Source of the DNA: Chrysaora quinquecirrha
Taxonomy: Eukaryota; Cnidaria; Scyphozoa; Semaeostomeae; Pelagiidae
DNA: 64,000 bases
Assembly (NCBI GenBank): GCA_014526335.1
Contig: JACTAT010000352.1
Location: 90,092-154,091 of the forward strand
Direction: 5' to 3'
This document shows, piece by piece, positions 1-11,558 of this stretch (position 1 is its first letter; every line of letters starts with the position of its first letter). The notes below the pieces were generated by a model. It was not told the DNA's origin and did no database searches. It saw only the letters and a list, made by a program, of their open reading frames with translations. Made by a program: the position numbers and the translations under genes.

Positions 1-2016
1 GAGCCTGTTGTAAATATTTCAAAGATAAATTACTGGTCTGATTCAGTGACAGCTTTGTATTGGATATGTGGAATCACTAAGGAATGGAAACTATTTGTGG
101 AAAATAGAGTACAAGAAATCCGAAGTCTTACGAAACCAGAGCAGTGGTCACACTGTCCTGGAACTGAGAATCCTGCAGATTTGCCAACACGTGGTACCAC
201 ACCATCACAACTGATGGAAAACAAGAATTGGTGGCATGGACCCAATTGGCTTAAGAAGAATGAAGAAACGTGGCCGAAATTGAAAAATGTGTCAAACACT
301 CCAAAGGAATGCGAGGAAGAATTTCGAAGAGATATAGAGATCATTCAACATGAGAATTCGACGCGTCTTACAACGATACAACCTACGAACACACTATCTC
401 TACAAGAAATAATTCGACTGGAAAACTTCAGCAGTCTGCAACGTCTTTATCGTGTAACGGCGTATGTTCAAAGTTTTATTCGAAATTGTCGAAACAAGAA
501 AAGGATTCACGGAGAAATCACAACCGAAGAATTAACTAACGCAGAAACACTTTGGATCAAATTCTCGCAACAAGAGATCTCCGATGCTACAAAGCAACAA
601 TTAAAATATCAACTCGGTATTTTTCATGATGATAAAGGTATCATTCGATGTGGTGGACGGTTACGAAATGTAGAAGCTACATATGAGTTCAAATTTCCAG
701 CTCTTTTACCACGAAACAGTCTCCTCACAGAGTTGATAATAAAGGATTGTCATCAACGTGTCTACCACAACGGTGTGAAAGAAACATTATTGGAATTAAG
801 ATCTCGCTTTTGGGTAACCAAAGGACGACAAAGAGTTAAAAGTATTCTCAAGAGTTGTTTCAAATGTAAGAAAATTCAAGGTCAGTCTTATGGAATTCCT
901 TCTACAGCAGATCTACCATCTTTTCGTGTAGCAGATTGTCCTGCATTTAGCTCTGTCGGCGTCGATTTCGCAGGTCCTTTATATGTACGAAAGAACAATG
1001 ACAAAGATTGTAAAGATATGCGAAAAATCTACATTGCATTGTTCACATGTGCGACTTCAAGAGCTACACACCTCGAATTGGTAGACGATTTAGATACAGA
1101 TAGTTTCTTGCGTTGTTTCAGAAGATTTGTAGGAAGAAGAGGACTTCCTTCTTTGATAGTGTCTGATAATGCGAAAACATTTAAATCTACTTCTCGTCGT
1201 TTAACTTCACTGTTTGATCTTGTCGAAGTCACGTCTTATCTCTCGCAGCATAAGATAAATTGGCGTTACAATCTTGCTAAGGCCCCATGGTGGGGTGGAT
1301 TTTTTGAGAGACTTGTCAAAAGTGTCAAGCTATGTTTGAAGAAAGTCGTCGGGAACGCGAAGTTGAGTCTGGATGAATTGCAAACCACCGTTGTTGAAGT
1401 CGAAGCTATCTTGAACTCTCGGCCATTAACTCATATTTATCCTGATAATATTGAGGAACCTTTAACGCCATCGCACCTCGTAATAGGAAGGCGTTTATTG
1501 TCGCTGCCAAGTTATCACAAAGAAACAGATACTGAATTCAACGCAAAGAAGGACGTGGAAAAACGAGCAAAGTATCTTGATACTGTATTAAGCCATTTTC
1601 ACGCCAGGTGGAAGAATGAATATTTGTCTTCTCTTAGAGAATTTCATCGAAACGTCAACAAAAAGGCTAACTTACCGGTGATAAAAGAAGGTGACGTTGT
1701 ATCAGTCATGAACGAAAATAAATCGAATAGAAATTTATGGCGCTTAGGACTCGTGAAATCTCTCATCAGAGGAGCAGATAATGAGATTCGCGGAGCGACG
1801 TTTCGAATGAGTAATGGAAACGAATTATCAAGACCACTTCAGAAATTATTTCCTTTGGAAGTTACTGCTGATCAAGATGTAAAAGAAGTAGAAGAGAAGA
1901 ACTACAACAATTCAAATACAGAATCAGAAACGAAGAACTTGAATCAACGAACGAGAAGAACTGCTGCGATCTTAGCAGATGAAAAAAGACATCTTATTGA
2001 CCAGTTCTATAACTGA
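1..2016 (+). CDS. BEL/Pao retrotransposon Pol, C-terminal part (RNase H, integrase, DUF5641)
   Basis: The frame is open from base 1, so the protein begins upstream of the window. In order it shows the tail of an RNase H domain (YWSDSVTALYW near 31-63), an integrase HHCC zinc-binding domain (His-x4-His near 750-770, CFKC near 858-870), an integrase core with Asp at 964-966, Asp at 1165-1167 and Glu at 1306-1308, then the DUF5641-type C-terminal domain (about 1590-1870) that is characteristic of BEL/Pao Pol. It would copy and integrate the element cDNA. The reading frame has no break in 672 codons, so this is the least damaged coding region of the left half. It ends 22 bp before the polypurine tract. 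The assignment rests on domain order; the exact BEL clade is not determined. Confidence 0.93.
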   Translation, partial: EPVVNISKINYWSDSVTALYWICGITKEWKLFVENRVQEIRSLTKPEQWSHCPGTENPADLPTRGTTPSQLMENKNWWHGPNWLKKNEETWPKLKNVSNTPKECEEEFRRDIEIIQHENSTRLTTIQPTNTLSLQEIIRLENFSSLQRLYRVTAYVQSFIRNCRNKKRIHGEITTEELTNAETLWIKFSQQEISDATKQQLKYQLGIFHDDKGIIRCGGRLRNVEATYEFKFPALLPRNSLLTELIIKDCHQRVYHNGVKETLLELRSRFWVTKGRQRVKSILKSCFKCKKIQGQSYGIPSTADLPSFRVADCPAFSSVGVDFAGPLYVRKNNDKDCKDMRKIYIALFTCATSRATHLELVDDLDTDSFLRCFRRFVGRRGLPSLIVSDNAKTFKSTSRRLTSLFDLVEVTSYLSQHKINWRYNLAKAPWWGGFFERLVKSVKLCLKKVVGNAKLSLDELQTTVVEVEAILNSRPLTHIYPDNIEEPLTPSHLVIGRRLLSLPSYHKETDTEFNAKKDVEKRAKYLDTVLSHFHARWKNEYLSSLREFHRNVNKKANLPVIKEGDVVSVMNENKSNRNLWRLGLVKSLIRGADNEIRGATFRMSNGNELSRPLQKLFPLEVTADQDVKEVEEKNYNNSNTESETKNLNQRTRRTAAILADEKRHLIDQFYN

Positions 2017-2038
2017 GATAAGGGACTCATAACTGGTC

Positions 2039-2048
2039 AAGGGGGGAG
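2039..2048 (+). other. Polypurine tract of the BEL/Pao element
   Basis: AAGGGGGGAG directly abuts the TG start of the putative LTR. This is the expected plus-strand priming site between pol and the 3' LTR. Confidence 0.7.
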
Positions 2049-2383
2049 TGTAGAAATTTAGACTTTGAATATTTTTTAGCCTCGTTTCTGTGTCGTGATG
2101 TCATTGTCATGTGTTTGTAAAGTCTTGTGATCTGTGTCTTTTATCTTGCTTGGAAAATTCTCTCTTGAAAATGTACTCTTTGAACGCTCTCAGTTGATGC
2201 CGAAATCTAATCTATTGAATTAATCTTTGGAGGTATGTTATGTTATGTTATTATAGAATTCATGATATTATTTAGTAATTATACACAGAAAATGATACAG
2301 TCCTCTCTGAACAGAGTTATCCGTTACGAAGTTCCTTCAAAGAAAAGAACTATATAAACTTTGGTGAATGCCAAAATTCTACA
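2049..2383 (+). mobile_element. 3' LTR of the BEL/Pao element (end uncertain)
   Basis: The LTR starts with TGTAGAA right after the polypurine tract. A matching inverted end, TTCTACA, occurs at 2377-2383, which gives a 335-bp LTR with 7-bp inverted ends of TG..CA type. The start is well supported. The end is inferred, since the 5' LTR lies outside the window and no target duplication can be checked. A competing reading is an open frame of 86 codons crossing this point (2279-2539). Confidence 0.5.
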
Positions 2384-4178
2384 GTCTCCATCGTTTCACG
2401 CGGAGAGGATTCCCTCTCAGATTATCTTACACAAGATGTCCGCAATGTTCCAGAAAAATGTTGCACCGACCCAGACTTTACTGAAAAGGTCTACAAAACG
2501 ACAATTATGCCATTGGGAAACTGTGATAGTAAATCTTATTCCTAATGCCTGGCCGTGTAGACAATGCACGTTATAGCTTTAGCCTACCATTAAGATTTAG
2601 TGTGGAACTAAAATTGTTTTAGAATGTTTTTTAATTTTGGAATTGCGATAAACATTTTAGGCCATACTCAAGCTATTTTTGTCTGTCACTTCTCAGAGTA
2701 TGAACTTCAGAAGCAGACCGAAACAATTAACCAAGGTGGAATTTAATTTTCCACTTAATGATGTTATAAAGAACAAAGAATTAAAAAATATAGAAATCAT
2801 GTTTGTCAATCTTTGTCAAATCAATCTTTCCTAATCCCGGACCTTATATAATGATTGCAAGAAACATAACGATTCGAATTGTAGTAGTTATGAATTATGA
2901 AGTATTCACAGTAGCTTTCCGTTTTCGACAAACCAACGAAATTCGGAAAATGGTACACTTGGAAATATTTCCCCGAAATGGTTGCCGAGAAAGAGTGATT
3001 GCGATCAAACCGGGACTGAAACTTTGAATTCTGACTTAGCTACGCTTTAGAACAAACTTCCTTGGGATTTTGCGAAAGAATCCTCAACGCAAAAGGTTTT
3101 TGGACCTGTCAAACCTGCCTCTTTCACAAGACGGTGCTAAAAAATGAACATTCTCTACAAAAATGCTTCTACTCGAAACAAAGTATCCAAAAAGTACGCC
3201 CTAAAAATGTCTGAGCAGTGAATACGAGGAACAAAAGAAACTGTTCTTAAAAGCTTATGAATTCTTCCGACGTATTTCTTATAGAAACATATGGGACAGA
3301 GACCGTTTTATCTTAGAAGCAGGTTAGCAACTTTGCATCTCGTTTACAAGGATTCATCAGACCAGGTAGAAAACATAAACAGAAGCTTAATTTCAGCATC
3401 TAAGTTTGTGGTGATATAGATACATCTCTTTATAATATTTTCTAGTTAATAATCATAAGCTGTGACATTTCTACCTGTTTCATGTCTTTGTTGGGCCTGT
3501 TATTTTTAAGTCAGGTTACTAAAAGGGAATATTTCTTAATTTTTTCAGAATCACAATTGCAACTGTTTGCTAAGAATGTTCATCCATTTATCAAGAATAG
3601 TATCTCATTTCAGCAGACATACTATTTCTATAAAAAATGTATTGGCACCCTTGGTGTAGACCATGGGGTAGGCAACCTTTAAAGAGAGTGCCTAGAACAT
3701 TTCATCTAGGTGGGCCAGCAAACAGAGGCAAATCCAAGGAGTGATGGGGTTTGTCCTAATTTTCAATGAATCAGTCCTTCACAATTTAAATGAAAATGAA
3801 AAAATGAGATGCAAAGTTGCGAACCCACTTCAAAGATAAAACCGTGTCTGTCTCATACATTTTGTACTGGGAAACCTGTCCAATGCACTTCTTCACACTT
3901 GTAGTACTCCTTTATTTTAGATATTGAAACTGGAATGTTCATTGTTTAAGGCATAGGTAATTGTTTAGAAATACATCTTATTGTACATATTTATAACTCA
4001 ATAGCATGTAATTGTTGGAATAATTTTTCTACGTTAACTCTGTTTTGTGTAGTTTTTAATGATAAACACTTGACAATTGTAAGGTTTAGTGCTACAGAAC
4101 TTTATCAAAATATAAGATTTAAAAATGTCTGTTCTTGCATCATTATCATTTCTATCATTATTATTCCTATCATTTTTT
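2384..4178. other. AT-rich intergenic DNA with decayed coding-like fragments
   Basis: No intact gene is visible. Short Cys-rich stretches in different frames (for example near 3050-3210, with a CQTC motif) look like an old, frameshifted coding sequence, but I do not recognise a family. A diverged copy of a dispersed repeat lies at 2672-2747. Confidence 0.4.
2672..2747 (-). repeat. Short copy of the dispersed repeat also seen at 6.8-7.2 kb and 52.3-52.6 kb
   Basis: The stretch around CAGAGTATGAACTTCAGAAG and ACCGAAACAATT matches the interior of the copy at about 6,930-6,985 in the same orientation, and of the copy at 52,480-52,530 in the opposite orientation. Confidence 0.6.
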
Positions 4179-4237
4179 TATTGTTATTATAATTATAATT
4201 ATAATTATTTTTATTATTATTATTATTATTATTATAA
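4179..4237. repeat. ATT/AT microsatellite
   Basis: Runs of TTATAA and TTATTATT of about 60 bp. Confidence 0.9.
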
Positions 4238-4395
4238 ATACAATATAATTACTATTATTAATATCTTTATTGTTGTATTAAGAAAAGTAACAAATACTTG
4301 CTTACAAGGATATATTTCTTGGTTACAAACAGGTTTCTTTAACAATGATTTAACAAAAAATAATCGTGTTACAAAGGCATCAGAATAATTGTTAC

Positions 4396-4459
4396 CTTCT
4401 TCTGCACACATTGATGTCAATGCTTCTAGAATTTCCTTGTCAAAATCTGACAGTGCCAT
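4396..4459 (-). CDS. Candidate first exon of a Ginger-like transposase (orphan)
   Basis: On the minus strand an ATG at 4459 opens 21 codons plus one base, followed by a GTAACA splice donor. The peptide contains DKEILEALTSM, close to DQEFLEALISM in the first exon of the Ginger-like element at 55,630-55,702. Both exons end in phase 1 before a GT donor. No downstream transposase exon is seen on the minus strand near here, so this looks like an isolated 5' fragment or a deleted copy. The similarity is by eye over about 12 residues. Confidence 0.4.
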
Positions 4460-4539
4460 TTCTTCAGCGTCTGAAATGGAATCACCAAATCTTAGAATCA
4501 ATTGTCCAGAAACTATGAAATTACTAGCAAGGCTCAAAT

Positions 4540-6415
4540 GTGTTCATTACGTTACATATTAGATGGAGTGTTACATTAATTTCAACCTTATCTGAAAGTC
4601 TTGTCTACATACTATGTCACATGTCTTTAAAACTACTTAATGATGGTAAAGAGACTTGAACATTTACATTTAAAACACTAAAGCAACTACAAAGAAGAGC
4701 ATCAGAGATGGATGATTATCTCAAAAACTCTCAATGACAGTGAAAGATTACAGAAAGGTCATTTACTCATTTAAATCTTGTGCATGTGTGATTTCTACTG
4801 TTAGTTGCTGTTTGATACATAAGTACAAAGGCGCAACTATGGAACCTCAAGACTGCAGTAAAATTCAAAGAGTATGACAATTATTTACATACAATAAGTA
4901 AAAAAGTCAAAGCAGGGCACCAATATTTAAGTTTCACTTCTCATTGTTATATTTGAAAGTTTAAATGAGCCAATTAAGCCTTTGAACCAGGGCAACCCCA
5001 AATGTAGCAGATTGTCAGTTCAAGTGATGTTATTTAGTAAGTCTGTCTTCATTTACCATATTGGCAAGTAGCAGCTGAAATGCAATAATTAACTGTTTTT
5101 TTTTATTTTTGAGGCCTGTTATTGAAGTGAAAGCAACAAATAGCATGACTTTTATCCACTTATTTTATTGCAAGAAACCTTGTGTAGTACGAGAAACTAC
5201 AGATGCATGAAGCCCTTTTTGTAAACTTCAGGAAATTCCTATTCAAAGAAACTTAATCTTTTTGGAACTTTCATGATTAATATGTTTATGATTATCAATA
5301 GAATAAGTAGATCTCTATTACTATATTTCAACTCTATATTGCAAGGATCATCATCAGTCTTCAAAATCTTAATGGTTTTGAAATATTTTATAACAATATA
5401 CTTCTAGTTAACAGATCCTGCATTTTCCTTAACTTATAATTAATGGTAAACTTATAATAAAATTTTGTAAATTTGCTCTTTATTTATAATTTTTTTTTCA
5501 CTTTCTCTACTAATTTGTTTCATTTCATAATCTATCTTTGCTTTTCAGTCAGGTTAAGCTGCCCATCCCTGTGTGTGAGTGAAAGTGTTTAGGCGTTTTC
5601 AGCCTGGTTTGGTATTTCCTGATCTTTGTTTTCCTCCGGATCTCTGATGAAATCAACAGGAAAAATACTTATTCTTTAGGTATGGAGGATCTTTTTCCGT
5701 GATAGGGTAGACTTTAACCCATTTTAACTATCTATCTACTGTTAGCCTATAATCAAGATTACTTAGGCCTATACAAAATAGTCTCTCTCTATCGAGTTGG
5801 GGCAGCAAGAAGGATTATTTTATTTAGGCCCTGAAAGGAATACATTAGGCCTAGTATGTATGGGGATAGAAATATAAATATAAATATAAATAAAACGCAC
5901 ATTTCTCAACTAATAACTGCAGTTTAATAAAATATGGAAAGTTTCAAAACTTACATTTTGTTCTTCTTTCGTCGATTTGATCGTGATCGTCAGCAGCGAG
6001 AGTACTGAAATTCGTTGAGATATGTATGCACACCAACAACGAACGAGAGCGCAATTTGACTCGCGAAAATTTTCTCAGGAACTTCTTCTTATTGCTCAAT
6101 CTAACCCCCCCTCCACCTGACGACTCATCACACATCCTGTCTTACATCATAATCCATTGCGCGACTCTGATTGGTCTAAAATGCTGCTGACGTAGTTGGA
6201 CATACTTGCCAAGAAAGCCAGACTTTCCACGCTAACACAGGTAAAGGTTTTTGCCACTATTGAGCAAGAGTTATGCAAATTTGTATTACTCTATGTGTAC
6301 AAAATATCAGAGAAGATATTTGCTGGAGAGATAATTTACCATGTATTGAATATTCGAAGACTTTGTGAGATTTATTGCAGCTATTGCTCCATAAAGAATA
6401 AATTGGGGTTAGTCA
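4540..6415. other. AT-rich intergenic DNA, nothing recognised
   Basis: I see only short random open frames and simple AT-rich sequence, including a small ATAAAT run near 5873-5893. No domain, RNA gene or clear repeat boundary is visible. Confidence 0.5.
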
Positions 6416-6637
6416 TTAGAAAAAGCACAGACTTTACCTGACGTGTGTGATATTGGCTGGAGGAAAGACAATGACTACTTTGTACCAATTTGGTCCAACA
6501 TTCCAGAAGCTGCTAAAGGACACTACAAGCTCATAAAGTGCAGTTGTCAGAAGATCTGTAGATAAGGATGCAAATGTCAGCGTTATAGCTCAGATTGCAC
6601 AGAATTGTGCAAATGTGGTGGACAATGCTCGAATTAA
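6416..6637 (+). pseudogene. Cys-rich (CXC-like) C-terminus of a transposon protein
   Basis: One frame reads a Trp-rich lead-in (GWRKDNDYFVPIW), an IPEAAKGHYKLIKC block and then a dense cysteine cluster (CKC, CTELCKCGGQC). In recollected invertebrate mobile-element proteins the same order, 'W.P.W...PEA.....LIKC.C' plus a Cys cluster, sits at the C-terminus, probably binding zinc. An in-frame TAA at 6563-6565 interrupts the cluster, so the copy is dead. No upstream part of the protein is recognised in the 200 bp before it. Confidence 0.5.
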
Positions 6638-6838
6638 TTAAAAAGCATAGTCAAATTCAAAGGATTGGGTAGCTTCTTTTTATGTTCATTAAACAGTATC
6701 AAATTGTTAAATTGGATGACTACCATGACATTCCATGACTACTCCAATTTAAGTATATATAGGCTCGTGACAACTCCAATACAGTAATATAGGCACAATG
6801 TTGGCATTTAGTTTGACACCAAAGTATAACCTCAAAAT

Positions 6839-7190
6839 TATAGTCTTTGAGTTGTACAAAACTTCAAAATTACGATGAACAGCGGAATCATTTTCGGGCA
6901 TACTTAAAAGCTTTTTTCGTCTGACACTCCTCAGAGTATGAACGTCAGAAACAGACCGAAACAATAGACTAAGGCGGAATTTATACCAAGATGCGGCTCG
7001 AAATGCACCAATCAGAAAGAACGAGAAGCTGAATTGGCATTGTGTTTTAAACACCAATCAGCTGGTCGGATACAGCAGGAAGTCCAATAGAATTATTTGA
7101 AGAGTCCAAGTGAGAAAACGAACTCTTTCTGCCTACACAGAACCGGCGTTTTGGTTTTGATGTAGACAGATTCCAAAACCCCTAAGTGGA
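6839..7190 (-). repeat. Dispersed repeat with conserved TATA-like box and short conserved peptide
   Basis: Read on the minus strand, this copy matches 52,258-52,586 on the plus strand over most of its length. Both contain the same lead sequence, an ATAAATTCCGCC or TATACCAAG-type segment, and the same small open frame around PENDSAVHRN. A fragment of the same repeat (ATCAAAACC..GGCCGGTTCTGTGT) recurs at about 7422-7458. The segment GTCTTTGAGTTGTACAAAA occurs at opposite ends of the two copies in inverse orientation, which suggests terminal inverted repeats. Confidence 0.65.
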
Positions 7191-7499
7191 ACAAAGATCT
7201 TGCTTTGCCAATGATTCTGAAAAAATCCTCGCTGTAATTTCCCACACAAATTGGGTTATCGAGTAGATGTTGTCCTATGGCCAAATCATGTTTAAGGCTA
7301 GGTTGTTGTTTAGACCCATGGGGTGGTTGCTCTCTTTGCCGAAAATTATGCGGACGAATGTTAGCAGGGACATGCTGCTTTATCCTATCACCTAATCTCT
7401 GGAAAGTACGAAACCAAAACCATCATCTACATCAAAACCAAAAGGCCGGTTCTGTGTACCATATATTTGATGAAATATACTTTCAACAAAAATATGGTA

Positions 7500-7747
7500 C
7501 AATAAATACAAATCAATTGTTTGTCATCAGGTTCAACATTCAGAATTTTATACTCAGAAAACGAGATATCATTGCACTTAATGTTGCTTCACTTTTCACA
7601 TTGATCACAGAAAATAGGTCTGCAACTGTGCTTAACATTATTATCACAACCGCCACATGGGAATGGTATAGCAGGGTTACTAGAAATTGTTTTATTTCTT
7701 CTTATCTTGTTAACAATTAGGTCAAAATTTTTAATTGATGGTATCAT
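7500..7747 (-). pseudogene. N-terminal PHD-like zinc finger of a non-LTR retrotransposon ORF
   Basis: From an ATG at 7747 the minus strand reads about 50 codons up to a CGGC..CDQC..KCN pattern. This is the C-x2-C..C-x2-C..C spacing of the PHD-like finger found at the start of many CR1-type LINE proteins; the finger at 19.8-20.2 kb in this window is another example. A TGA at 7589-7591 sits where such fingers have a conserved Trp. No endonuclease or RT follows, so only the 5' end survives. Confidence 0.5.
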
Positions 7748-8068
7748 CTGGTTTTCTGGTTATAAATTAGAACACCAAAAAACAAAAGAAACATAATGAA
7801 ATAATAATGACTGATGAACCAAAGACTCTTGGCAAACACCAGTATGGTTGACCAGGCTATGAAACGCAACATATTGAGGCTCCAGTGCCAAATATATTAA
7901 AAGTGTTAGAGTCAAACCGGACAAAATGTAGAACAAAACCACAAGGAAATCTAAAGACCAGATTCCATCCACAACCCTCCCTGCAGTAATGCTTGGTTTA
8001 GAATTATGAATGGCCACCTCTGTGACAAATAAAACTTAGTTAGGCCAATAATAAAGCTATCTTTTTTG
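7748..8068. other. Unassigned stretch between LINE fragments
   Basis: A hydrophobic open frame of 85 codons lies on the minus strand (7760-8017), but I recognise no family. It may be LINE-derived spacer. Confidence 0.3.
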
Positions 8069-8420
8069 TTAATAGATATCATCAATGCAGTCCAATGCTT
8101 CTTCTAAGGCAGATTCAGTAACGTTGAAAGGTCTGTATCCATTCTTATTCTTGTTCACCCAGAGTTTAGCAGGGTATCGAAGGCTAACTTTCCATGACTT
8201 GTTATATTCTAATAAAAATCTATGTACCTTGATTTCATTAGTTCTCTTTTCCTGTGTCCTTCAAGAACTGCAGAAGAATGCCTCCACGGCCTGGAGGTTG
8301 TATCGCTGGCCTTCTTCTTCACACAATTCCAGGCCAAATTTCTCAGGTATAAATTTAATGAGGAAGGCACGGCAATTATCCTAGCTGTCATTTTCACCTT
8401 CACATTTCTCTGGGACACCT
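8069..8420 (-). pseudogene. L1/Tx1-type LINE ORF1 protein, C-terminal part
   Basis: One minus-strand frame, ending at a TAA at 8069-8071, reads FRGVPEKCEGEN-like and then IKFIPEKFGLEL in the position of the RRM core. It ends in LRYPAKLW..NGYRPF.V..ALEEAL, which resembles the C-terminal domain of L1-like ORF1 RNA-binding proteins ('yPA.l.v..ng....F.s..eA...l'). In-frame stops at 8261-8263 (TGA) and 8381-8383 (TAG) make it a pseudogene. The match is by motif only. Confidence 0.45.
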
Positions 8421-8697
8421 CTAAAAACCAACTTTGACATTGCCTGTTGACGCGGTCATCAAGTTGATTTTCAAGATTGATAATTTTCAAAGACTTTTCA
8501 TCAAGGCCATATTAAGTGATATATTAAGTGATGATTTACAGAGTTCATAGGTATTCATTGGATGTATACAGTAGTTGTGCTCCTTATGTTCTTTGAGTAA
8601 CTCGTTATCTAAGTGTTCATGCAAAGAATGTGTATCTTTCATGTCAACTTCATATCCCAGCACCTTAGATAGGTAGAGTGTAAAAAATAATGCACTA

Positions 8698-10142
8698 CCC
8701 TTTCAGGCCGGGAAGGGCCATATGGCCCTTGCATGTTTCCAAGTGTATAAAATCATCCAATCAAAAGATATCCCTGAATCCCGGCAAAGGCAGGTTGCTC
8801 AGAGCCTACTGCGCAATTATCCATGTTTTCATGAGCCTGACATAAAGTACTTGAGCACGAGGAAGAATTTTCGAAGTAGTGGTTCGACGTTGCTGTGGTG
8901 ATCACATCGGAGAGCTTATTTCAGGTATGAAACTTCATTTTTATACAGAATAAAAAATACTGTGACCTTTAGCAAGCTTTCTAGTTTGTATTTATAACTT
9001 ATTTTCATAGTTTTCTCACACCTGAGACTTTAAAATTACTTTTAAGTATGCTGGGCCATATGGCCCTTCCAGGCATTCAAGGAAAGCTTTTGTGACGCTT
9101 AGGCCCGCCTAGGCCCATTGTTTTCGTAAAGCCAAATCAGCTGATTGCAGCCGAAAATTGATAAATAAAAACTAATAATTTATTCTTTTTAATATAAAAC
9201 TGCTCAATTCGTACTAAATTATTATTTGTTTTTTTTATACAGATAACAAATGAAATAAAGAAGTAAAATTTGAGCAAAGGCAGGATTTCAAAATTGCAAG
9301 TTCCAACGTATCTTGTTTACCTAATACATCTTATGGTACTGTAATTGCTGATGTTTTCTCAAAGTTTATATTCTTCTTTGGAGATGTTCAAAGATCTTCA
9401 TTGCCTATCTTCATAGTTTTGTGATTGTCATGTCAGAAATTAAATGGAAAGATTTTGGTATATTATGTGTTGCCCCTTGCAATAAAAACATTCCAAGGCA
9501 TGTGGTGTTGACGTTTGAAGCACAAAAATGAATTTCAAAAGTAAGGAAAAGATGAAAATAGACAATATGGATGCTTTTAAGGGAAAAGGTTCACATTTTA
9601 TGCAGCAATTGGGATGTTTGCCTTCAAAGAAATTGCTATTTATCAACTTTGCGACAAAGAAGGACAACTTGGACTTGAGGAAAGATTACTATGGCAAAAG
9701 ATAAAGCCTTTACTGCTGTTTTAGATGGACATGAATATTGCTCTGCTTTGTCTTCTTTTTATTTGAAATTCAGAAAACAAAAACATAGAAAACAGTTGAC
9801 TTTTTCTTTGCACGAACGGAATAAAAAAATTTTTTTCAAAGGCCCTCAAGTGTCAAAACAGTCAATAACTAGCTTATTATTCTTTAAATAGTAAATTTTT
9901 CAAGTTATATTCTCATCTTCTTGCTAAAAAGTTAATTAGAAATGAAAGAAAAAGGACTTAGCAAGTTTTTAAACTTTCCGAAATCATACCTCTAATTCCT
10001 GGAAGGGCCATATGGCCCGGCCCCCAATTTCCCCCAAATTCAAAAATATCAATTATTTCTGAAATCTCCACCTAAAATTATGTGGGAAACCATAAAGAAT
10101 GATTTTTTATCTCACTTGGATCATAATTCAGGCATGAAAGGG
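8698..10142. mobile_element. piggyBac-like element (possibly nested)
   Basis: The left end CCCTTTCAGGCC (8698-8709) is inverted at the right end, AGGCATGAAAGGG (10130-10142), with 11 of 12 bases matching. TTAA follows the right end at 10143-10146, the classic piggyBac target; the left flank reads ACTA, so that side is diverged or the assignment is wrong. The palindrome GGGCCATATGGCCC occurs at 8715-8728, 9053-9066 and 10005-10018, each next to a TIR-like stretch. This raises the alternative of a short 8698-9082 element inside a larger one. Small frames at 9440-9891 show no recognisable transposase. Confidence 0.45.
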
Positions 10143-10367
10143 TTAAACAATCGCCCTCTGAGGATCCTAGCTGCTAGCCTCTTAAAATCTTTTTTGCTGA
10201 CAAAGCAAATTCACATGTGAATGGTAAGTACAATCGTGATACCCGTTTATGCAGATAACAGCGTCACTCACATGTTCACGGGAAAAGCAATCGCAAGGGC
10301 AACCAGAGCGCACATATTGGCTGAATCTGCATTGATGTCATTATTGATAAAAGAAATCAGAGAATAA

Positions 10368-11558
10368 AACGACAAGATCGACTTCGAAGATTTGCGACAC
10401 TATTATCATCTTGCCTGCAAGGGGAAACTTGACGAAGATTCACTAAACACTTTGGTTTCATCTGACAACATCAAGCAAATTGATGATGCTATTTGTTTGC
10501 TCGAGACACAGTTGAAAGAGACATCGAGAACATCTAAATTGTGGCTTCTTTACATGGATTACATCAAGATCGCAAAAGAGTTCATCTATGCAGAAAGAAC
10601 TTCGAATTGGGAGATGCAACTTCAGGTATTATCTAAAATGCTTAATTTGTTTGCAGCCACAGGTCACATCAACTACGCCAAGATTGCTCGATTGTATTTG
10701 CAAGAAATGAAAAAGCTGCCCGAAACTCATCCTTGGCTAGATAATGAATTTATCAGTGGTAATCATACTGTACAGAGGATGAAATGGAATAGGACTGGCA
10801 TCTGGACGAATCTAGCCATTGAACAGACCATGATGCGGTCAATAAAGTCAAGGGGAGGTTTAACAGGCGGTTGTGGCATGACAGAGTCTGTTCATCATTT
10901 GTGGGCACTGAGTCTTTCACAAATGACAGAGATACACGATGCAATGCTTCAACTTACAGGAGTTTTAGCGAAGTGTAGTGAGCAACACCAAGAAATCGGG
11001 AAGTCAAGAACAAGCCAAGATTACAAAGATTGTCAAAAGTTCTTAGAATGATTGACTGGGCAAAATCCGTTTCATGTGCCTGATGAAGACTTATACTCGT
11101 TGTCAACTGGCCTAGTTTCATCTAAGCGAAAAGACGATGTAAATTGTGAACTTGCTGAAGAAGTCGGAAAGGAAATTCAAAATGGATTTGGCAATCTTTC
11201 GTATGAAGCAGCAACAATCAAAAGGAAGGACCAGCTCACAAATCTGGAGTCATTACAAAGTGGGAAGAAGACACAAATTCAAGAAGAAATGGCCGATCCT
11301 AGCATGATGTTTAATCGCCTCATTACTATTGCAGCACGTGAAGAGGATCTTGATCCGATATTCGAATATGAGCTAACATACGAGCCAATGTCTTTATTCA
11401 AACGAGGAATGATGAGAAAGCCAGACAAACCGTCGCTTCGTAAAGCTATTACGAGCGATGAAGATGCTATTCAAAAAGAGAACATTGAACAACCTTGTAT
11501 TTCAGACATGAAATGTTGGAATACCTGCGGCAACCTTACACAAATGGATTTGATTTAG
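10368..11558 (+). pseudogene. Fragment of an uncharacterised TE-associated protein family
   Basis: One frame of nearly 400 codons is broken only by a TGA at 11049-11051, placed between FLE and LTGQNPF, where relatives I recall have Trp. Landmarks are SRTSKLWLLYMDY, LFAATGHINYAKIARLYLQ, EQTMMRSIKSRGGLT, EQHQEIGKSR and a late YELTYEPMSLFKRGMMRKPD. I recall this order as a large, unnamed family scattered through cnidarian and mollusc genomes, usually followed by a nuclease-like C-terminal half. That half is missing here; a related copy that has it lies at 31,963-34,863. No ATG is seen at the start, so the copy is truncated at both ends. Confidence 0.55.

Noticed and set aside
4125..4388. 87-codon Tyr/Asn-rich open frame
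   Set aside because: It is the translation of the AT microsatellite.
7760..8017. Hydrophobic 85-codon frame as a small membrane protein gene
   Set aside because: No start context, homologous family or support; lies between LINE fragments.
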